Shown one piece after another: positions 26,563 through 35,854 of a stretch of 64,000 nucleotides of DNA. How positions within the stretch are numbered: the first letter of the stretch is position 1; every line of letters begins with the position of its first letter. Location of the stretch: contig UQYF01000008.1 in assembly GCA_900545175.1 (NCBI GenBank), positions 14,417-78,416 on the forward strand, in the 5' to 3' direction. Below the pieces are notes generated by a model that was not told the DNA's origin, ran no database searches, and worked only from the letters and a program-made list of their open reading frames with translations. The position numbers and the translations under genes were made by a program. The DNA comes from an uncultured Eubacteriales bacterium (GTDB lineage Bacteria; Bacillota; Clostridia; Lachnospirales; Lachnospiraceae).

Positions 26563-26592
26563 AAGCCGGGAGGGAAGCCTTCCGGCTTTCTT
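26563..26592 (+). terminator. Terminator of the GH130-GH5 operon
   Basis: Arms AAGCCGGGAGG (26563-26573) and CCTTCCGGCTT (26578-26588) with loop GAAG, one G-T pair, followed by TTCTTGTT. It closes the mannan locus before gdpP. Confidence 0.75.
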
Positions 26593-26663
26593 GTTATCTT
26601 GTGTTTCGTTTTGTTTCATGTTATAATAATATGAGTGGCAGCTGCTTTAGGAGGATACATCAC

Positions 26664-28706
26664 ATGAATAAGAAGATTCAATATAAGGGCCAGTTTAAGG
26701 TGTATATTATGTGGCCGTTATATTCGGCGATATTGCTTTTGATATTGGATATTGTTTTATTTACACAGAATATAACATGCGGTATTGTAGGAGCAGCATT
26801 TACTATTGTATATGGAATATGCGCACTCATTTTTCTTCTGAGACGACAGCCTCTTCTTACCAAGGCGATGGTTGAGTTTGCGGCAGATTATGCACAGGTT
26901 CAGAAGACTCTTTTGGAAGATTTCAAGGTTCCGTATGGTCTGATAGATGAGAGCGGAAGAATTATATGGCTTAACAATGAGTTTAAAAAGCTTCTTGGCA
27001 AAGAGAATGTGTACAGAAAGAATATAACATCAGTATTTCAGGATATTGATAATAAGATTTTCGATACGGATGATGAGGAGTTCTCAGCGGATATAGTATA
27101 TGATGAGCGCTGTTACAAGGTTGATTTTAAGAAGCTTGCGATAAATTCGCTTATGGAGGATAATTCTCTTTTGAGCGTCAAGGATGTCCCGGCTCTTATG
27201 GCAGTGTATCTTTTTGATGACACAGAGGAGAAAAGATACCTTCAGCGTATGCATGACGAGAGGATAGTTGTCGGACTTATATATATAGATAACTATGATG
27301 AAGCTCTTGAGAGCATAGATGAGCTTAGACGTTCCCTGCTTGCCGGATTAGTCGAAAGAAAGATAAGCAAGTATATAACAAACGGCAGCGGTATTGTAAA
27401 AAAGTTAGAAAAAGACAAGTATCTGCTTGTGTTTAATTACAAGTATCTTGAGACATTAAGAGAAGATAAATTTTCAATTCTTGAGGATGTAAGAACCACA
27501 GATATAGGAAATGCAATGGCTGTTACGTTAAGTATCGGTATTGCAGCGGGATATGATACGTTTAATAAGAATTATGACATGGCAAGAGCGGCGATTGACC
27601 TCGCGTTAGGCCGCGGCGGTGATCAGACGGTTGTCAAGGAAGGCGACCAGACTACTTTCTTTGGAGGAAAGAGTACTACTGTCGAGAAGAATACAAGAGT
27701 TAAGGCAAGAGTTAAGGCTCATGCTCTCAGAGAGCTTATAGAAGTTGCAGACAATGTAATAATAATGGGACACAGAATAAGCGATGCGGATGCGCTTGGT
27801 GCGGCTGTAGGAATATACAGAGCATCTAAGGCGCTTAACAAGCACGCCAATATTGTCCTGAATGATGTTAACAGGTCTTTGCGTCCTACTGTTGAGACTT
27901 TTATGGGAGTACCTGAGTACGAGGAAGATTTATTCGTAAAAAACAGCGATGTGATGCAATATGTTTCTGACAATACTCTGCTTGTAGTTGTGGATGTCAA
28001 TCGTCCGGGCTATACAGAATGTCCTGAGCTTATAGATAAATGCAGGACGATAGTTGTGCTTGACCATCACAGACAGAGTGGAGATACAATTGACCATGCA
28101 GTGCTTTCATATATAGAGCCATATGCATCGTCTACATGTGAGATGGTGGCAGAGATTCTTCAGTATATAGGCGATAATGTGAAGCTTAAATCAGCAGAGG
28201 CAAATGCAATATATGCCGGTATCATAGTAGATACTAACAACTTTACCAATAAGGCAGGTGTCAGAACCTTTGAGGCGGCTGCATTTATACGAAGAAGCGG
28301 AGCTGATATAGTTAAGGTGCGTAAGCTCTTAAGAGATGATATGAACGAATACAAGGCGCGTGCGGAAGCTGTGCGCCATGCGGAGGTATATCGTGACAGC
28401 TTTGCACTTGCAGTATGTCCAAGCGCGAACCTAGAGAGCCCTACGATTGTAGGAGCACAGGCGGCGAATGAACTGCTCAATATCAACGGAGTTAAGGCTT
28501 CAATAGTATTTACTTATTTTAATAATGAAGTATATCTAAGCGCAAGGTCGATAGATGAGGTGAATGTACAGCTCATCATGGAGAAGCTCGGCGGCGGCGG
28601 TCATATGACAATAGCAGGAGCGCAGCTTAAGGATATCAGCATCGAGGATGCGATAGAGCTTGTCAAAAAGACCTTAGACAGCATGATAGAGGAAGGAGAA
28701 ATATAA
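26664..28706 (+). CDS. gdpP: Cyclic-di-AMP phosphodiesterase GdpP
   Basis: About 680 residues, membrane-bound, hydrolyses c-di-AMP. Two N-terminal membrane helices, a PAS-like domain ([19 protein letters not shown]), a degenerate GGDEF domain, then DHH-DHHA1: [12 protein letters not shown], the DHH motif at 467-469, and [12 protein letters not shown] at the end. The ATG at 26664 follows AGGAGG; the longer frame from 26601 has no ribosome site. The stop overlaps the rplI start by one base. The order gdpP-rplI-dnaB is the usual Firmicutes arrangement. Confidence 0.95.
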   Translation: MNKKIQYKGQFKVYIMWPLYSAILLLILDIVLFTQNITCGIVGAAFTIVYGICALIFLLRRQPLLTKAMVEFAADYAQVQKTLLEDFKVPYGLIDESGRIIWLNNEFKKLLGKENVYRKNITSVFQDIDNKIFDTDDEEFSADIVYDERCYKVDFKKLAINSLMEDNSLLSVKDVPALMAVYLFDDTEEKRYLQRMHDERIVVGLIYIDNYDEALESIDELRRSLLAGLVERKISKYITNGSGIVKKLEKDKYLLVFNYKYLETLREDKFSILEDVRTTDIGNAMAVTLSIGIAAGYDTFNKNYDMARAAIDLALGRGGDQTVVKEGDQTTFFGGKSTTVEKNTRVKARVKAHALRELIEVADNVIIMGHRISDADALGAAVGIYRASKALNKHANIVLNDVNRSLRPTVETFMGVPEYEEDLFVKNSDVMQYVSDNTLLVVVDVNRPGYTECPELIDKCRTIVVLDHHRQSGDTIDHAVLSYIEPYASSTCEMVAEILQYIGDNVKLKSAEANAIYAGIIVDTNNFTNKAGVRTFEAAAFIRRSGADIVKVRKLLRDDMNEYKARAEAVRHAEVYRDSFALAVCPSANLESPTIVGAQAANELLNINGVKASIVFTYFNNEVYLSARSIDEVNVQLIMEKLGGGGHMTIAGAQLKDISIEDAIELVKKTLDSMIEEGEI

Positions 28707-29152
28707 TGGAGATTATTTTATTACAGGATGTAAAAGCACTTGGCAAAAAAGGACAGAAGGTTAATGTGAGCGAGGGATATGCCCGCAACTTTATCCTTCC
28801 TAAGAAGCTTGGCATAGAAGTAAATGCGAAAAATATGAACGATTTAAAGCTGCAGAAGGCACATCAGGATAAGCTTGCTGCACAGGCGCTTGCAGACGCA
28901 CAGACGCTTGCTAAGGAGATTGAAGATAAGATGGTTGTTGTCAAGCTTAAGTCCGGCAAGGATGGAAGAGTGTTCGGCTCTGTATCCACCAAGGAGATTG
29001 CTGAGGAATTAAAGGCACAGCACAATATCGACATTGACAAGAAGAAGATGGTATTAAATGATGCTATCAAGGCACTTGGCAATTATGAGGTTGTATGCAA
29101 GCTTCACAAGGATGTAACTGCTAAGCTTGTTGTAAAGGTTATAGAGGGTTAG
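28706..29152 (+). CDS. rplI: 50S ribosomal protein L9
   Basis: A 148-residue L9 of normal length: N-terminal domain [33 protein letters not shown], long connecting helix, and C-terminal domain with [17 protein letters not shown]. The ATG shares a base with the gdpP stop, with GGAAGGAG just upstream, so it is coupled. Confidence 0.98.
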   Translation: MEIILLQDVKALGKKGQKVNVSEGYARNFILPKKLGIEVNAKNMNDLKLQKAHQDKLAAQALADAQTLAKEIEDKMVVVKLKSGKDGRVFGSVSTKEIAEELKAQHNIDIDKKKMVLNDAIKALGNYEVVCKLHKDVTAKLVVKVIEG

Positions 29153-29165
29153 GACAGGTAAGACG

Positions 29166-30500
29166 ATGGATGATACGTTAATAAGGCGTGTTATGCCTAG
29201 CAGTGCGGAGACAGAGCAGGCTGTTATAGGCTCTATTCTGATGGACAAGGATGAGATGATGAATGTTGCAGACATACTTGTACCGGATGATTTTTACCAG
29301 AGCGAGTACAGGATGATATATCAGGCTATGGTGCAGATTAATTCTGAGGGCAGGCCTGTAGACCTTGTGACTGTGCATGAACAGCTCAAGTCGATGAATG
29401 TTCCGCCTGAGGTGAGCAGTCTTGATTTTATGATAGAAGTGGTAAATTCTGTCGCAACATCGGCAAATGCCAAGCATTATGCCAAGATAGTTAAAGAGAA
29501 ATCTCTCCTCAGAAAAGTTATAAAGGTGAATGAGACTATCATGGAGGAATGCTATGCCGGTCATGAAAGCGCAGATGCTATCTTAGAGGAGACGGAAAAA
29601 CAGCTTTTTAAGCTCTTACAATCAAGAGGAGCAGAAGATATAACGCCGATTAAGGATGTTGTAATGGAGGCAATCAACCGCATTGAGGCAGCTTCTAAGC
29701 AGAGCGGAAGCGTGACAGGTGTTCCTACAGGCTTCACGGACCTTGATTACAGAACAGCCGGGCTTCAGCCATCGGATATGATTCTGATTGCGGCACGTCC
29801 TTCAATGGGTAAGACTGCGTTTGCGCTTAATCTCGCAGCACATGCTGCATGCAAGAAGCATATAACAACGGCTATATTCAGTCTGGAAATGTCAAAAGTC
29901 CAGCTTGTGAACCGTTTCCTGTCTATGGAGTCGTCTGTAAGTGCGCAGAATTTAAGAACAGGTAATCTCTCTGAGACAGAGTGGGAGAAGCTTGTTGAAG
30001 GAGCTTCAATCATCGGTAATTCAGGGCTTGTAATCGATGATACACCGGGTATTTCCATTTCTGACCTGCGTTCTAAATGTCGTAAGATTAAGCTAGAGCA
30101 TGATGACCTTGGTCTTATCATAATCGATTATATTCAGCTTATGACCAGCAATACGAGGTCTGAGTCAAGACAGCAGGAGGTCTCGGAGATATCGCGTTCA
30201 TTAAAGGCGCTTGCAAGAGAGCTGAATGTTCCGGTGGTTGCACTTTCACAGCTTAGCCGAGCTGTTGAGCAGAGACCTGACCACAGACCGATGCTGTCGG
30301 ATTTGAGAGAGTCGGGAGCCATCGAGCAGGATGCCGATGTTGTTATGTTCCTTTACAGAGACGAGTATTACAAGAAGGATACGGATAAGCCGGGTGTTGC
30401 GGAGGTAATTATCGCCAAGCAGAGAAACGGTCCTGTAGGTACAGTCGAGCTTGCATGGATTGGAGACAGACAGCGCTTTGCAAATCTTGAGAGAAGTTAG
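29166..30500 (+). CDS. dnaB: Replicative DNA helicase DnaB
   Basis: A 444-residue hexameric helicase for chromosome replication. N-terminal DnaB domain (AVIGSILMDKDEM), linker, RecA-like domain with Walker A ARPSMGKTAFAL, Walker B LGLIIIDYIQLM and the LSDLRESGAIEQDAD region. Fourteen nt after rplI, in the conserved housekeeping order. No intein or insertion. Confidence 0.98.
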   Translation: MDDTLIRRVMPSSAETEQAVIGSILMDKDEMMNVADILVPDDFYQSEYRMIYQAMVQINSEGRPVDLVTVHEQLKSMNVPPEVSSLDFMIEVVNSVATSANAKHYAKIVKEKSLLRKVIKVNETIMEECYAGHESADAILEETEKQLFKLLQSRGAEDITPIKDVVMEAINRIEAASKQSGSVTGVPTGFTDLDYRTAGLQPSDMILIAARPSMGKTAFALNLAAHAACKKHITTAIFSLEMSKVQLVNRFLSMESSVSAQNLRTGNLSETEWEKLVEGASIIGNSGLVIDDTPGISISDLRSKCRKIKLEHDDLGLIIIDYIQLMTSNTRSESRQQEVSEISRSLKALARELNVPVVALSQLSRAVEQRPDHRPMLSDLRESGAIEQDADVVMFLYRDEYYKKDTDKPGVAEVIIAKQRNGPVGTVELAWIGDRQRFANLERS

Positions 30501-30554
30501 CAAAATTTGTCGATTAGTTGACACAAAAAAGATATTTATAACATGTTATTATAT

Positions 30555-30594
30555 AGACCGGATAGAGGAAAGCTTTATCCGGTCTTACTTTTTG
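30555..30594 (+). terminator. Terminator after dnaB
   Basis: AGACCGGATA (30555-30564) pairs with TATCCGGTCT (30575-30584), loop of ten, followed by TACTTTTTG. A TTGACA at 30518-30523 lies upstream but no well-spaced -10 box is seen. Confidence 0.75.
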
Positions 30595-30613
30595 CAGGGG
30601 AGTTGTTTCTTAG

Positions 30614-31267
30614 ATGGAGGAAAAACGGTACATAATATCTGAAGCGGCTGAACGTACCGGAATTGAAGCACATGTGCTTCGGTACTGGGAGGATGAGCTT
30701 GATTTGGATATTCCAAGAAACGAGATGGGGCACAGGTATTACACGGAGAGTCAGATTCAGCTGTTTAAGCAGATTAAGGAGCTTAAGGAGAGCGGGTTTC
30801 AGCTAAAGGCAGTCAAGGCAGTGCTTGACGGAGATATGCATGGGCAGACGGCAGCGACACATGTTGAGAATGATGTGCAGGCAGTGCAGGGGGAGGCACA
30901 AGGGGAGAATGCCGATACATCGGATATAGTAACACAGTCGTCTGATGAGCTTGAGATGAAACGCTCAGAGGATAAGCTTGCACAGTTTGAACAGATTATC
31001 GGAGACATAGTGACTCGTTCGCTGTTGGCTAATAACGGAGTGCTGGGGGAGAGCGTATCCGCTATTGTCACAGAGCGTGTGAGCGATAAAGTAATCAAGG
31101 AGATGGATTACATGATGCGTATCCGTGAGGAAGCGGAGGATGACCGCTTTCGAAGACTTGATGAGACAATTCGTGGAGTTCAAAAGAGCAACAAAGAAGC
31201 TGCTGCGTATCGTGAGCGCAGCGGCAAAGCCAAAAAGCATCACAGTATTTTTAAGAAAAAAAGTTAA
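30614..31267 (+). CDS. MerR-family regulator
   Basis: A 217-residue DNA-binding protein. MerR-type winged helix at the N-terminus (YIISEAAERTGIEAHVLRYW, then HRYYTESQIQLFKQI), a variable acidic middle, and a C-terminal helical, probably coiled-coil, basic tail (RSGKAKKHHSIFKKK). The architecture resembles chromosome-associated MerR proteins (RacA-like) as much as metal or drug sensors. AGGGGAG is upstream. Target genes unknown. Confidence 0.85.
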   Translation: MEEKRYIISEAAERTGIEAHVLRYWEDELDLDIPRNEMGHRYYTESQIQLFKQIKELKESGFQLKAVKAVLDGDMHGQTAATHVENDVQAVQGEAQGENADTSDIVTQSSDELEMKRSEDKLAQFEQIIGDIVTRSLLANNGVLGESVSAIVTERVSDKVIKEMDYMMRIREEAEDDRFRRLDETIRGVQKSNKEAAAYRERSGKAKKHHSIFKKKS

Positions 31268-31340
31268 GTACACAAGCTGTGAGCAGAATTTGGCAAAGGC
31301 CCGGAAGGGCAAAAGTATGAGGGTGGTAGTTTATAAGATA

Positions 31341-31388
31341 AAAGAGTTCAACCCATTACCTAAGCTAAGGGTAATGGGTTGAACTCTT
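31341..31388. terminator. Bidirectional terminator between MerR and ferredoxin genes
   Basis: Perfect 20-bp arms at 31341-31360 and 31369-31388 (AAAGAGTTCAACCCATTACC and its complement) with an 8-nt loop. T-rich on both exits (CTTTTG forward, CTTTTATC reverse). It separates two convergent genes. Confidence 0.85.
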
Positions 31389-31402
31389 TTGTTCGCAAAT
31401 AA

Positions 31403-31570
31403 TTATTTCTCTGTGATAGCACCTACAGGGCAAGTAGCTTCACAAGCGCCACACTGTACACATACATCTGTGTTAATCTCCATATGCTCATTTCCCTCAG
31501 AGATAGCACCTACAGGGCATCCGGCAGCACAAGCGCCACAGCTAACACAAGCATCACCTACAACGTACAT
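31403..31570 (-). CDS. 2[4Fe-4S] ferredoxin
   Basis: A 55-residue clostridial-type ferredoxin. Two cluster motifs: C8-C11-C14-C18 (CVSCGACAAGCP) and C37-C40-C43-C47 (CVQCGACEATCP), each followed by VGAI, giving the usual internal symmetry. GGAGG sits upstream of the ATG at 31570. It carries low-potential electrons for anaerobic metabolism such as pyruvate oxidation or hydrogenase. It lies downstream of pflA in the same direction; the pflA stop is 35 nt away, so co-transcription is likely. Confidence 0.95.
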   Translation of the reverse strand: MYVVGDACVSCGACAAGCPVGAISEGNEHMEINTDVCVQCGACEATCPVGAITEK

Positions 31571-31604
31571 AATTTCCTCCTATCTGAAGTGAGTACACTT
31601 CTAT

Positions 31605-32381
31605 TTATTGCTTTGAATTGTTATTTGTATTATTCAGAGAAGCTCTGGCTTCTTTGATACCTTTGATTATAACAGATTTTGCCTTGATAACCTGCTCTTT
31701 AGTCTCAGCAGGCACACCTTTTAATGGATAGTCTATGCCAAGACTCTCATATTTGACAACACCCATCGTATGATAAGGCAATACATCAAGTGCCTTGATA
31801 TTCTTGAGCTTTCCAAGGAAAAGTCCAAGCTGATACAGATACTTCTCATTGTCAGTTATGCCCGGTACAACAACATGACGTATCCATGTAGGTATACCTT
31901 TATCGCTCAGATACTGTGCATATGCAAGTATGCCATCGTTAGGCTGACTGCAAAGCTTTAAGTGCTCTTCAGGGTCGATATGCTTGATGTCAAGCATTAC
32001 AAGATCTGTGTACTGCATAAGTACATCCATCTTATCGACAATAGTCTTATTGTCAGGCTTAAATACAATGCCGGATGTATCAATGCAGGTGTGTATACCC
32101 TGTGCCTTTGCTTTCATAAATAACTCTGTAAGGAAGTCTATCTGCAGGAGCGGTTCTCCACCCGTAACGGTAAGACCTCCGTTCTTGTAAAAGGACTTAT
32201 TATCCTCATACTTCTGTAAAATCTCGTCTACAGAAATCTCTGTCCCACCGGTTGTAGCCCATGTATCGGGATTATGACAATATAGACAACGCATTGGGCA
32301 ACCCTGTACGAACACCACAAAACGGATTCCAGGTCCATCGACGGTGCCAAAGGTTTCTAAGGAATGTATTCTCCCGTTCAT
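31605..32381 (-). CDS. pflA: Pyruvate formate-lyase activating enzyme
   Basis: A 258-residue radical SAM enzyme that installs the glycyl radical on pyruvate formate-lyase. The cluster cysteines are C28, C32 and C35 in GCPMRCLYCHNPDTW; GGEPLL follows as the SAM site. Usual length. It is separated from the pfl structural genes by a terminator (32517-32552) and an AT-rich gap with TTTGGTA/TACCAAA repeats, so it appears to have its own promoter. Confidence 0.96.
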   Translation of the reverse strand: MNGRIHSLETFGTVDGPGIRFVVFVQGCPMRCLYCHNPDTWATTGGTEISVDEILQKYEDNKSFYKNGGLTVTGGEPLLQIDFLTELFMKAKAQGIHTCIDTSGIVFKPDNKTIVDKMDVLMQYTDLVMLDIKHIDPEEHLKLCSQPNDGILAYAQYLSDKGIPTWIRHVVVPGITDNEKYLYQLGLFLGKLKNIKALDVLPYHTMGVVKYESLGIDYPLKGVPAETKEQVIKAKSVIIKGIKEARASLNNTNNNSKQ

Positions 32382-32516
32382 ATTAATCCTTGTTCCTCCA
32401 TGTCAAAAAAATAATACCAAATGAAACATAAAAATACAATAGAAATCTCTTTTGGTACTATAAAAGTATATCACTATTTATACCAAAATAAAAGTGAAAA
32501 AAGTATAAATACTATG

Positions 32517-32552
32517 TGTAAAAAACAGGCAGGCACAAGAAGTGTCTGCCTG
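32517..32552 (-). terminator. Terminator of the pfl structural genes
   Basis: On the minus strand CAGGCAGACAC (complement of 32542-32552) pairs with GTGCCTGCCTG (complement of 32526-32536) with one mismatch, followed by six T. It ends the pflB-small protein-glycyl radical gene transcript. Confidence 0.8.
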
Positions 32553-32571
32553 TAATAATGGTACGTAATAT

Positions 32572-32716
32572 AAATTACATAGCCTGATGTGAAAGTACGT
32601 ACATTCCATCAGATATACATTTCTCAGAATAAATTACATAGCCTGATGTGAAAGTAGAACTTTCCATCAGATATAAACTTTCGCAGGCTGAATTACATTG
32701 CCTGATGAAAAGTTCT
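32572..32716 (-). repeat. Triple tandem copy of the glycyl-radical gene 3' end
   Basis: The motif TTACATWGCCTGATG occurs at 32575, 32634 and 32693, exactly 59 bp apart. The copy at 32693 is the actual gene end (codons for HQAM and stop). The two outer copies lie downstream in the untranslated 3' region and are nearly identical to each other over the whole period. They look like a tandem duplication of the gene tail. Confidence 0.85.
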
Positions 32717-32938
32717 GTTTATAACATCATCCTGCTGAGCCTTTGTGAGCTTGATGAAGTTAACAGCGTATCCTGATACACGGATTGTGAGCTGTGGGTA
32801 CTTCTCAGGATGAGCCTGAGCGTCAAGTAATGTATCTCTGTTAAGAACATTAACATTGAGATGATGTCCGCCCTTAGCTACATATCCATCTAACATTGAT
32901 GCAAGGTTGTCAATCTGGTTCTGACTAATTTCTGCCAT
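32693..32938 (-). CDS. Stand-alone glycyl-radical domain of pyruvate formate-lyase (GrcA-like)
   Basis: An 81-residue protein equal to the last part of a normal [23 protein letters not shown], then [13 protein letters not shown] with the radical glycine at G56, and a [10 protein letters not shown] end. It starts at the ATG at 32938 after GGAGG; an in-frame upstream ATG is less likely. E. coli GrcA (YfiD) is a spare version of this domain, but here the neighbouring PflB lacks the domain altogether, so this protein should be essential for PFL activity. Same operon and strand as pflB. Confidence 0.93.
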   Translation of the reverse strand: MAEISQNQIDNLASMLDGYVAKGGHHLNVNVLNRDTLLDAQAHPEKYPQLTIRVSGYAVNFIKLTKAQQDDVINRTFHQAM

Positions 32939-33017
32939 TGTATTAAATCCTCCTTGTTTTCCGAAGGAAAATCCGAGCCTCATGGCGAGGAGAGGATTTG
33001 TCCTCCTTGTTTTCTTC

Positions 33018-33224
33018 TTATTCATTTTCGTCTCCGTCGAGCCCGACATGAAGTGTCGGGACGCTGCATGCCATCTGGCCATTGCAGGCGAGACTGTTGT
33101 TGGTCTGTACTGTCTTTTCGGCTGCGGAAACAGTGTTGTCAACAACTACGTTGACGTGTCCGCCATCGGCAGCCATGAGATTATCTAACATTGATACAAT
33201 GTCGTCCACTTTAGAGTTGTCCAT
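33018..33224 (-). CDS. Small protein resembling the PFL linker region, lacking the radical glycine
   Basis: A 68-residue protein. Its first ~30 residues ([20 protein letters not shown]) align with the start of the glycyl-radical protein downstream, but the RVSGYAV loop is missing and the rest (with two Cys, LACNGQMAC) has no clear match. CAGGAGG stands directly before the ATG, so it is probably translated. It lies between pflB and the radical-domain gene. It may be a decayed duplicate, or a structural piece of a three-part enzyme; function unknown. Confidence 0.75.
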   Translation of the reverse strand: MDNSKVDDIVSMLDNLMAADGGHVNVVVDNTVSAAEKTVQTNNSLACNGQMACSVPTLHVGLDGDENE

Positions 33225-33261
33225 GATAACCTCCTGTAGAATGACCGCAGAACCCGGACTG

Positions 33262-33290
33262 TAATGATAGGAGACAGTCCGGAAACTGTG
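33262..33290 (-). other. Hairpin in the pflB-small gene spacer
   Basis: CCGGACTGT and ACAGTCCGG pair across an 11-nt loop in the 132-nt spacer. There is no T-run. An RNA processing or stabiliser site that sets relative levels of PflB and the small proteins is possible. Confidence 0.4.
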
Positions 33291-33305
33291 GGTTAATAAT
33301 TTTAC

Positions 33306-33392
33306 TTACTTGTTAAGGTCTATGTCAAGATCTCCTGCGAACACATGTATTCGCAATTACTTGTTAAGGTCTATGTCAAGATCTCCTGCGAA
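33306..33392 (-). repeat. Tandem duplication of the pflB 3' end
   Basis: A 36-bp sequence covering the last eleven codons and stop of pflB ([11 protein letters not shown]) at 33357-33392 is repeated exactly at 33306-33341, 51 bp downstream. The period is a multiple of three, so readthrough of the stop would add the same tail again. Confidence 0.9.
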
Positions 33393-35465
33393 TACTTGGT
33401 CTTCCTTACCAAGAGCACCTGGAACGATAGTAAATGTGTTAGAAATACCATCCTGTGCATCCTTGAATGGAAGCTTAGCAACTGATGAAAGGGAAGCTAC
33501 AGCACCGTTCTTATCACGTCCGTGCATTGGGTTAGCACCAGGAGCGAATGGAACACCAGCCTTACGTCCATCAGGTGTAGAACCTGTAGCGTTACCATAA
33601 GTAACGTTAGATGTGATTGTAAGGATAGATGTTGTAGGAACACCGTTTCTGTATGTGTAGTGAGAACGAACCATAGCCATGAACTTCTCAACTATCTCAA
33701 CTGCAATCTTATCAACTCTGTCATCGTTGTTACCATACTTAGGGAACTCGCCCTCAACCTCGAAATCAGTAGCTACGTTCTTAGCAACACCGATTGTCTT
33801 GATAACAGACTTAGCTGTCTGAGGATCCTTAACCTTCTTGGTAATCTCAACATCAGTTCTGATAACCTTAACCTTAGCGTACTTGATTGCTGATAAGGAG
33901 TCAGCTACAACTGAAAGACCAGCGATACCTGTTGCGAAGTATCTCTTAACCTCTCTGTCATGAAGAGCCATCTGAAGTCTCTCATAGCAGTACTTATCAT
34001 GCATATAGTGAATTACGTTAAGAGTGTTAACATAAACATCAGCTAACCACTCCATCATATCTGTGTACTTAGCCATTACATCATCGTAATCAAGGTACTC
34101 GCCCTCAACAGGTCTGTACTTAGGACCAACCTGAACACCAGTCTTCTCATCAACACCACCGTTGATAGCGTAGAGGAGACACTTAGCAAGGTTAGCTCTT
34201 GCTCCGAAGAACTGCATTTCCTTACCAACTCTCATTGAAGATACGCAGCAAGCGATAGCATAGTCATCACCATGAGTTACTCTCATGAGGTCATCGTTCT
34301 CGTACTGAACTGAAGATGACATGATAGATGTCTTAGCACAGAACTTCTTCCATCCCTCTGGAAGTCTTGTTGACCAGAGAACTGTCATGTTAGGCTCTGG
34401 AGCTGTACCAAGGTTGCTTAATGTGTGGAGGTAACGGAAGCACATCTTTGTTACAAGTGTACGTCCATCAACACCCATACCACCGAGGGACTCTGTTACC
34501 CAAGTAGGGTCACCAGCGAAGAGAGCGTTGTACTCAGGTGTACGAGCGAACTTAACAAGTCTTAACTTCATGATGAAGTGATCAACGAACTCCTGAATCT
34601 CTTCCTCTGTAAATGTACCGTTAGCTAAGTCTCTCTGAGCGTAGCAGTCAAGGAATGTAGATGTACGTCCAAGAGACATGGCAGCACCGTTCTGCTCCTT
34701 AACAGCAGCAAGATAACCAAAGTAAGTAGCCTGAATAGCTTCCTGTACGTTAGTAGCAGGGTTAGAAATATCACAGCCGTAAATCTCACCTAACTTCTTT
34801 AACTCCTTAAGAGCTCTGATCTGCTCGGAAAGCTCCTCTCTGTCACGGATAACATCAGGTGTCATAACCTTAGAAGTTGTAGCCTTCTGATACTCCTTAT
34901 CCTTGATAAGGAAATCTACACCGTAAAGAGCAACTCTTCTGTAGTCACCGATGATACGTCCACGGCCATAAGCATCAGGAAGACCTGTGATGATATGGTT
35001 AGAACGGCAAACTCTCATCTCAGGAGTATAAGCATCGAATACACCTGCGTTGTGTGTCTTTCTGTGAATTGTGAAGAACTTCTCAATCTCAGGGTCAATC
35101 TGGTAACCATTAGTTACAAGAGCAGCCTTAGCCATGTTGATACCACCGTATGGCTGAAGTGATCTCTTGAAAGGCTTGTCTGTCTGGAAACCGACAATCT
35201 TCTCTAAGTCCTTGTTGAGGTAGCCTGCTGCATGGGATGTGATTGTTGAAGGAACCTTAGTATCCATATCAAGGACGCCGCCCTTCTCACGCTCCTGCTT
35301 TGAAAGATCCATAACCTGTGCCCAAAGAGTCTTAGTTGCCTCTGTAGGACCGCAAAGGAAAGCATCATCTCCTTCATAAGGTGTGTAGTTTCTCTGGATG
35401 AAGTCTCTTACATCAACCTGCTCTTCCCACTTACCGCCTACGAAACCTGTCCATTCTGATCTCAT
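33357..35465 (-). CDS. pflB: Pyruvate formate-lyase core, lacking the glycyl-radical domain
   Basis: A 702-residue formate C-acetyltransferase converting pyruvate and CoA to acetyl-CoA and formate. The active-site cysteine pair is C406-C407 in [11 protein letters not shown]; the [14 protein letters not shown] and [14 protein letters not shown] region is intact. A typical PFL is about 740-760 residues; this one stops after [18 protein letters not shown], just where E. coli PflB enters the linker to its radical glycine. The missing part is encoded at 32693-32938. AGGAGG precedes the ATG. A sigma-A-type promoter is at 35580-35609. Confidence 0.95.
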   Translation of the reverse strand: MRSEWTGFVGGKWEEQVDVRDFIQRNYTPYEGDDAFLCGPTEATKTLWAQVMDLSKQEREKGGVLDMDTKVPSTITSHAAGYLNKDLEKIVGFQTDKPFKRSLQPYGGINMAKAALVTNGYQIDPEIEKFFTIHRKTHNAGVFDAYTPEMRVCRSNHIITGLPDAYGRGRIIGDYRRVALYGVDFLIKDKEYQKATTSKVMTPDVIRDREELSEQIRALKELKKLGEIYGCDISNPATNVQEAIQATYFGYLAAVKEQNGAAMSLGRTSTFLDCYAQRDLANGTFTEEEIQEFVDHFIMKLRLVKFARTPEYNALFAGDPTWVTESLGGMGVDGRTLVTKMCFRYLHTLSNLGTAPEPNMTVLWSTRLPEGWKKFCAKTSIMSSSVQYENDDLMRVTHGDDYAIACCVSSMRVGKEMQFFGARANLAKCLLYAINGGVDEKTGVQVGPKYRPVEGEYLDYDDVMAKYTDMMEWLADVYVNTLNVIHYMHDKYCYERLQMALHDREVKRYFATGIAGLSVVADSLSAIKYAKVKVIRTDVEITKKVKDPQTAKSVIKTIGVAKNVATDFEVEGEFPKYGNNDDRVDKIAVEIVEKFMAMVRSHYTYRNGVPTTSILTITSNVTYGNATGSTPDGRKAGVPFAPGANPMHGRDKNGAVASLSSVAKLPFKDAQDGISNTFTIVPGALGKEDQVFAGDLDIDLNK

Positions 35466-35579
35466 AATGAAAAAAACCTCCTATTATAGTAAAGTGTTTT
35501 ATATGTGTTATCCGCTTTCTACAGATTAAGCCGGATATACCGTCCCAACCAAACGGATTATACACTTTTTTATAGCTGT

Positions 35580-35609
35580 ATTATACAATGCACATTGTAT
35601 ACACGTCAA
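35580..35609 (-). promoter_or_regulatory. pflB promoter with embedded palindrome
   Basis: Minus strand: TTGACG (complement of 35604-35609), 18-nt spacer, TATAAT (complement of 35580-35585). The spacer carries the inverted repeat ATACAATG-CA-CATTGTAT (35583-35600), placed to act as an operator for a redox or metabolic repressor; it is not a standard Rex site. A second palindrome GCCTTATAAATAAGGC lies upstream at 35671-35686. Confidence 0.65.
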
Positions 35610-35854
35610 GGGTTTAAGAATAAAATTCACGGATTGTACACAAAAATGTACATAAAAAAATTTATTAAAAGCCTTATAAATAAGGCAATTTAACGCTTTA
35701 ATACTGTCAAGTACAAAGCGGGAGAAGTGTTGACTGCAGACGTTTATAATCTCTATGACATAGGTATAAAAATATGTTGTATATAATAGCGATATGTAAT
35801 ATGATTGTTCTATAAGATATGGCATATTGCTTTAGATAAGACGAGGACAAGGAT

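Noticed and set aside
31125..31382. 85-aa plus-strand ORF overlapping the MerR gene
   Set aside because: Out-of-frame reading that runs into the bidirectional terminator; no ribosome site or family match.
31389..31592. 67-aa plus-strand ORF with many Ala/Thr/His
   Set aside because: It is the antisense reading of the 2[4Fe-4S] ferredoxin on the minus strand, which has a ribosome site and intact cluster motifs.
32939..33145. Longer N-terminus for the glycyl-radical protein
   Set aside because: The extension reads through the spacer and the neighbouring small gene in another frame; the ATG at 32938 has a proper GGAGG.
33357..33359. Frameshift or assembly error truncating PflB
   Set aside because: The PflB end is a clean TAA preceded by an exact tail repeat, and the missing domain has its own ribosome site and start, so a true split gene is more likely. 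Still worth confirming.
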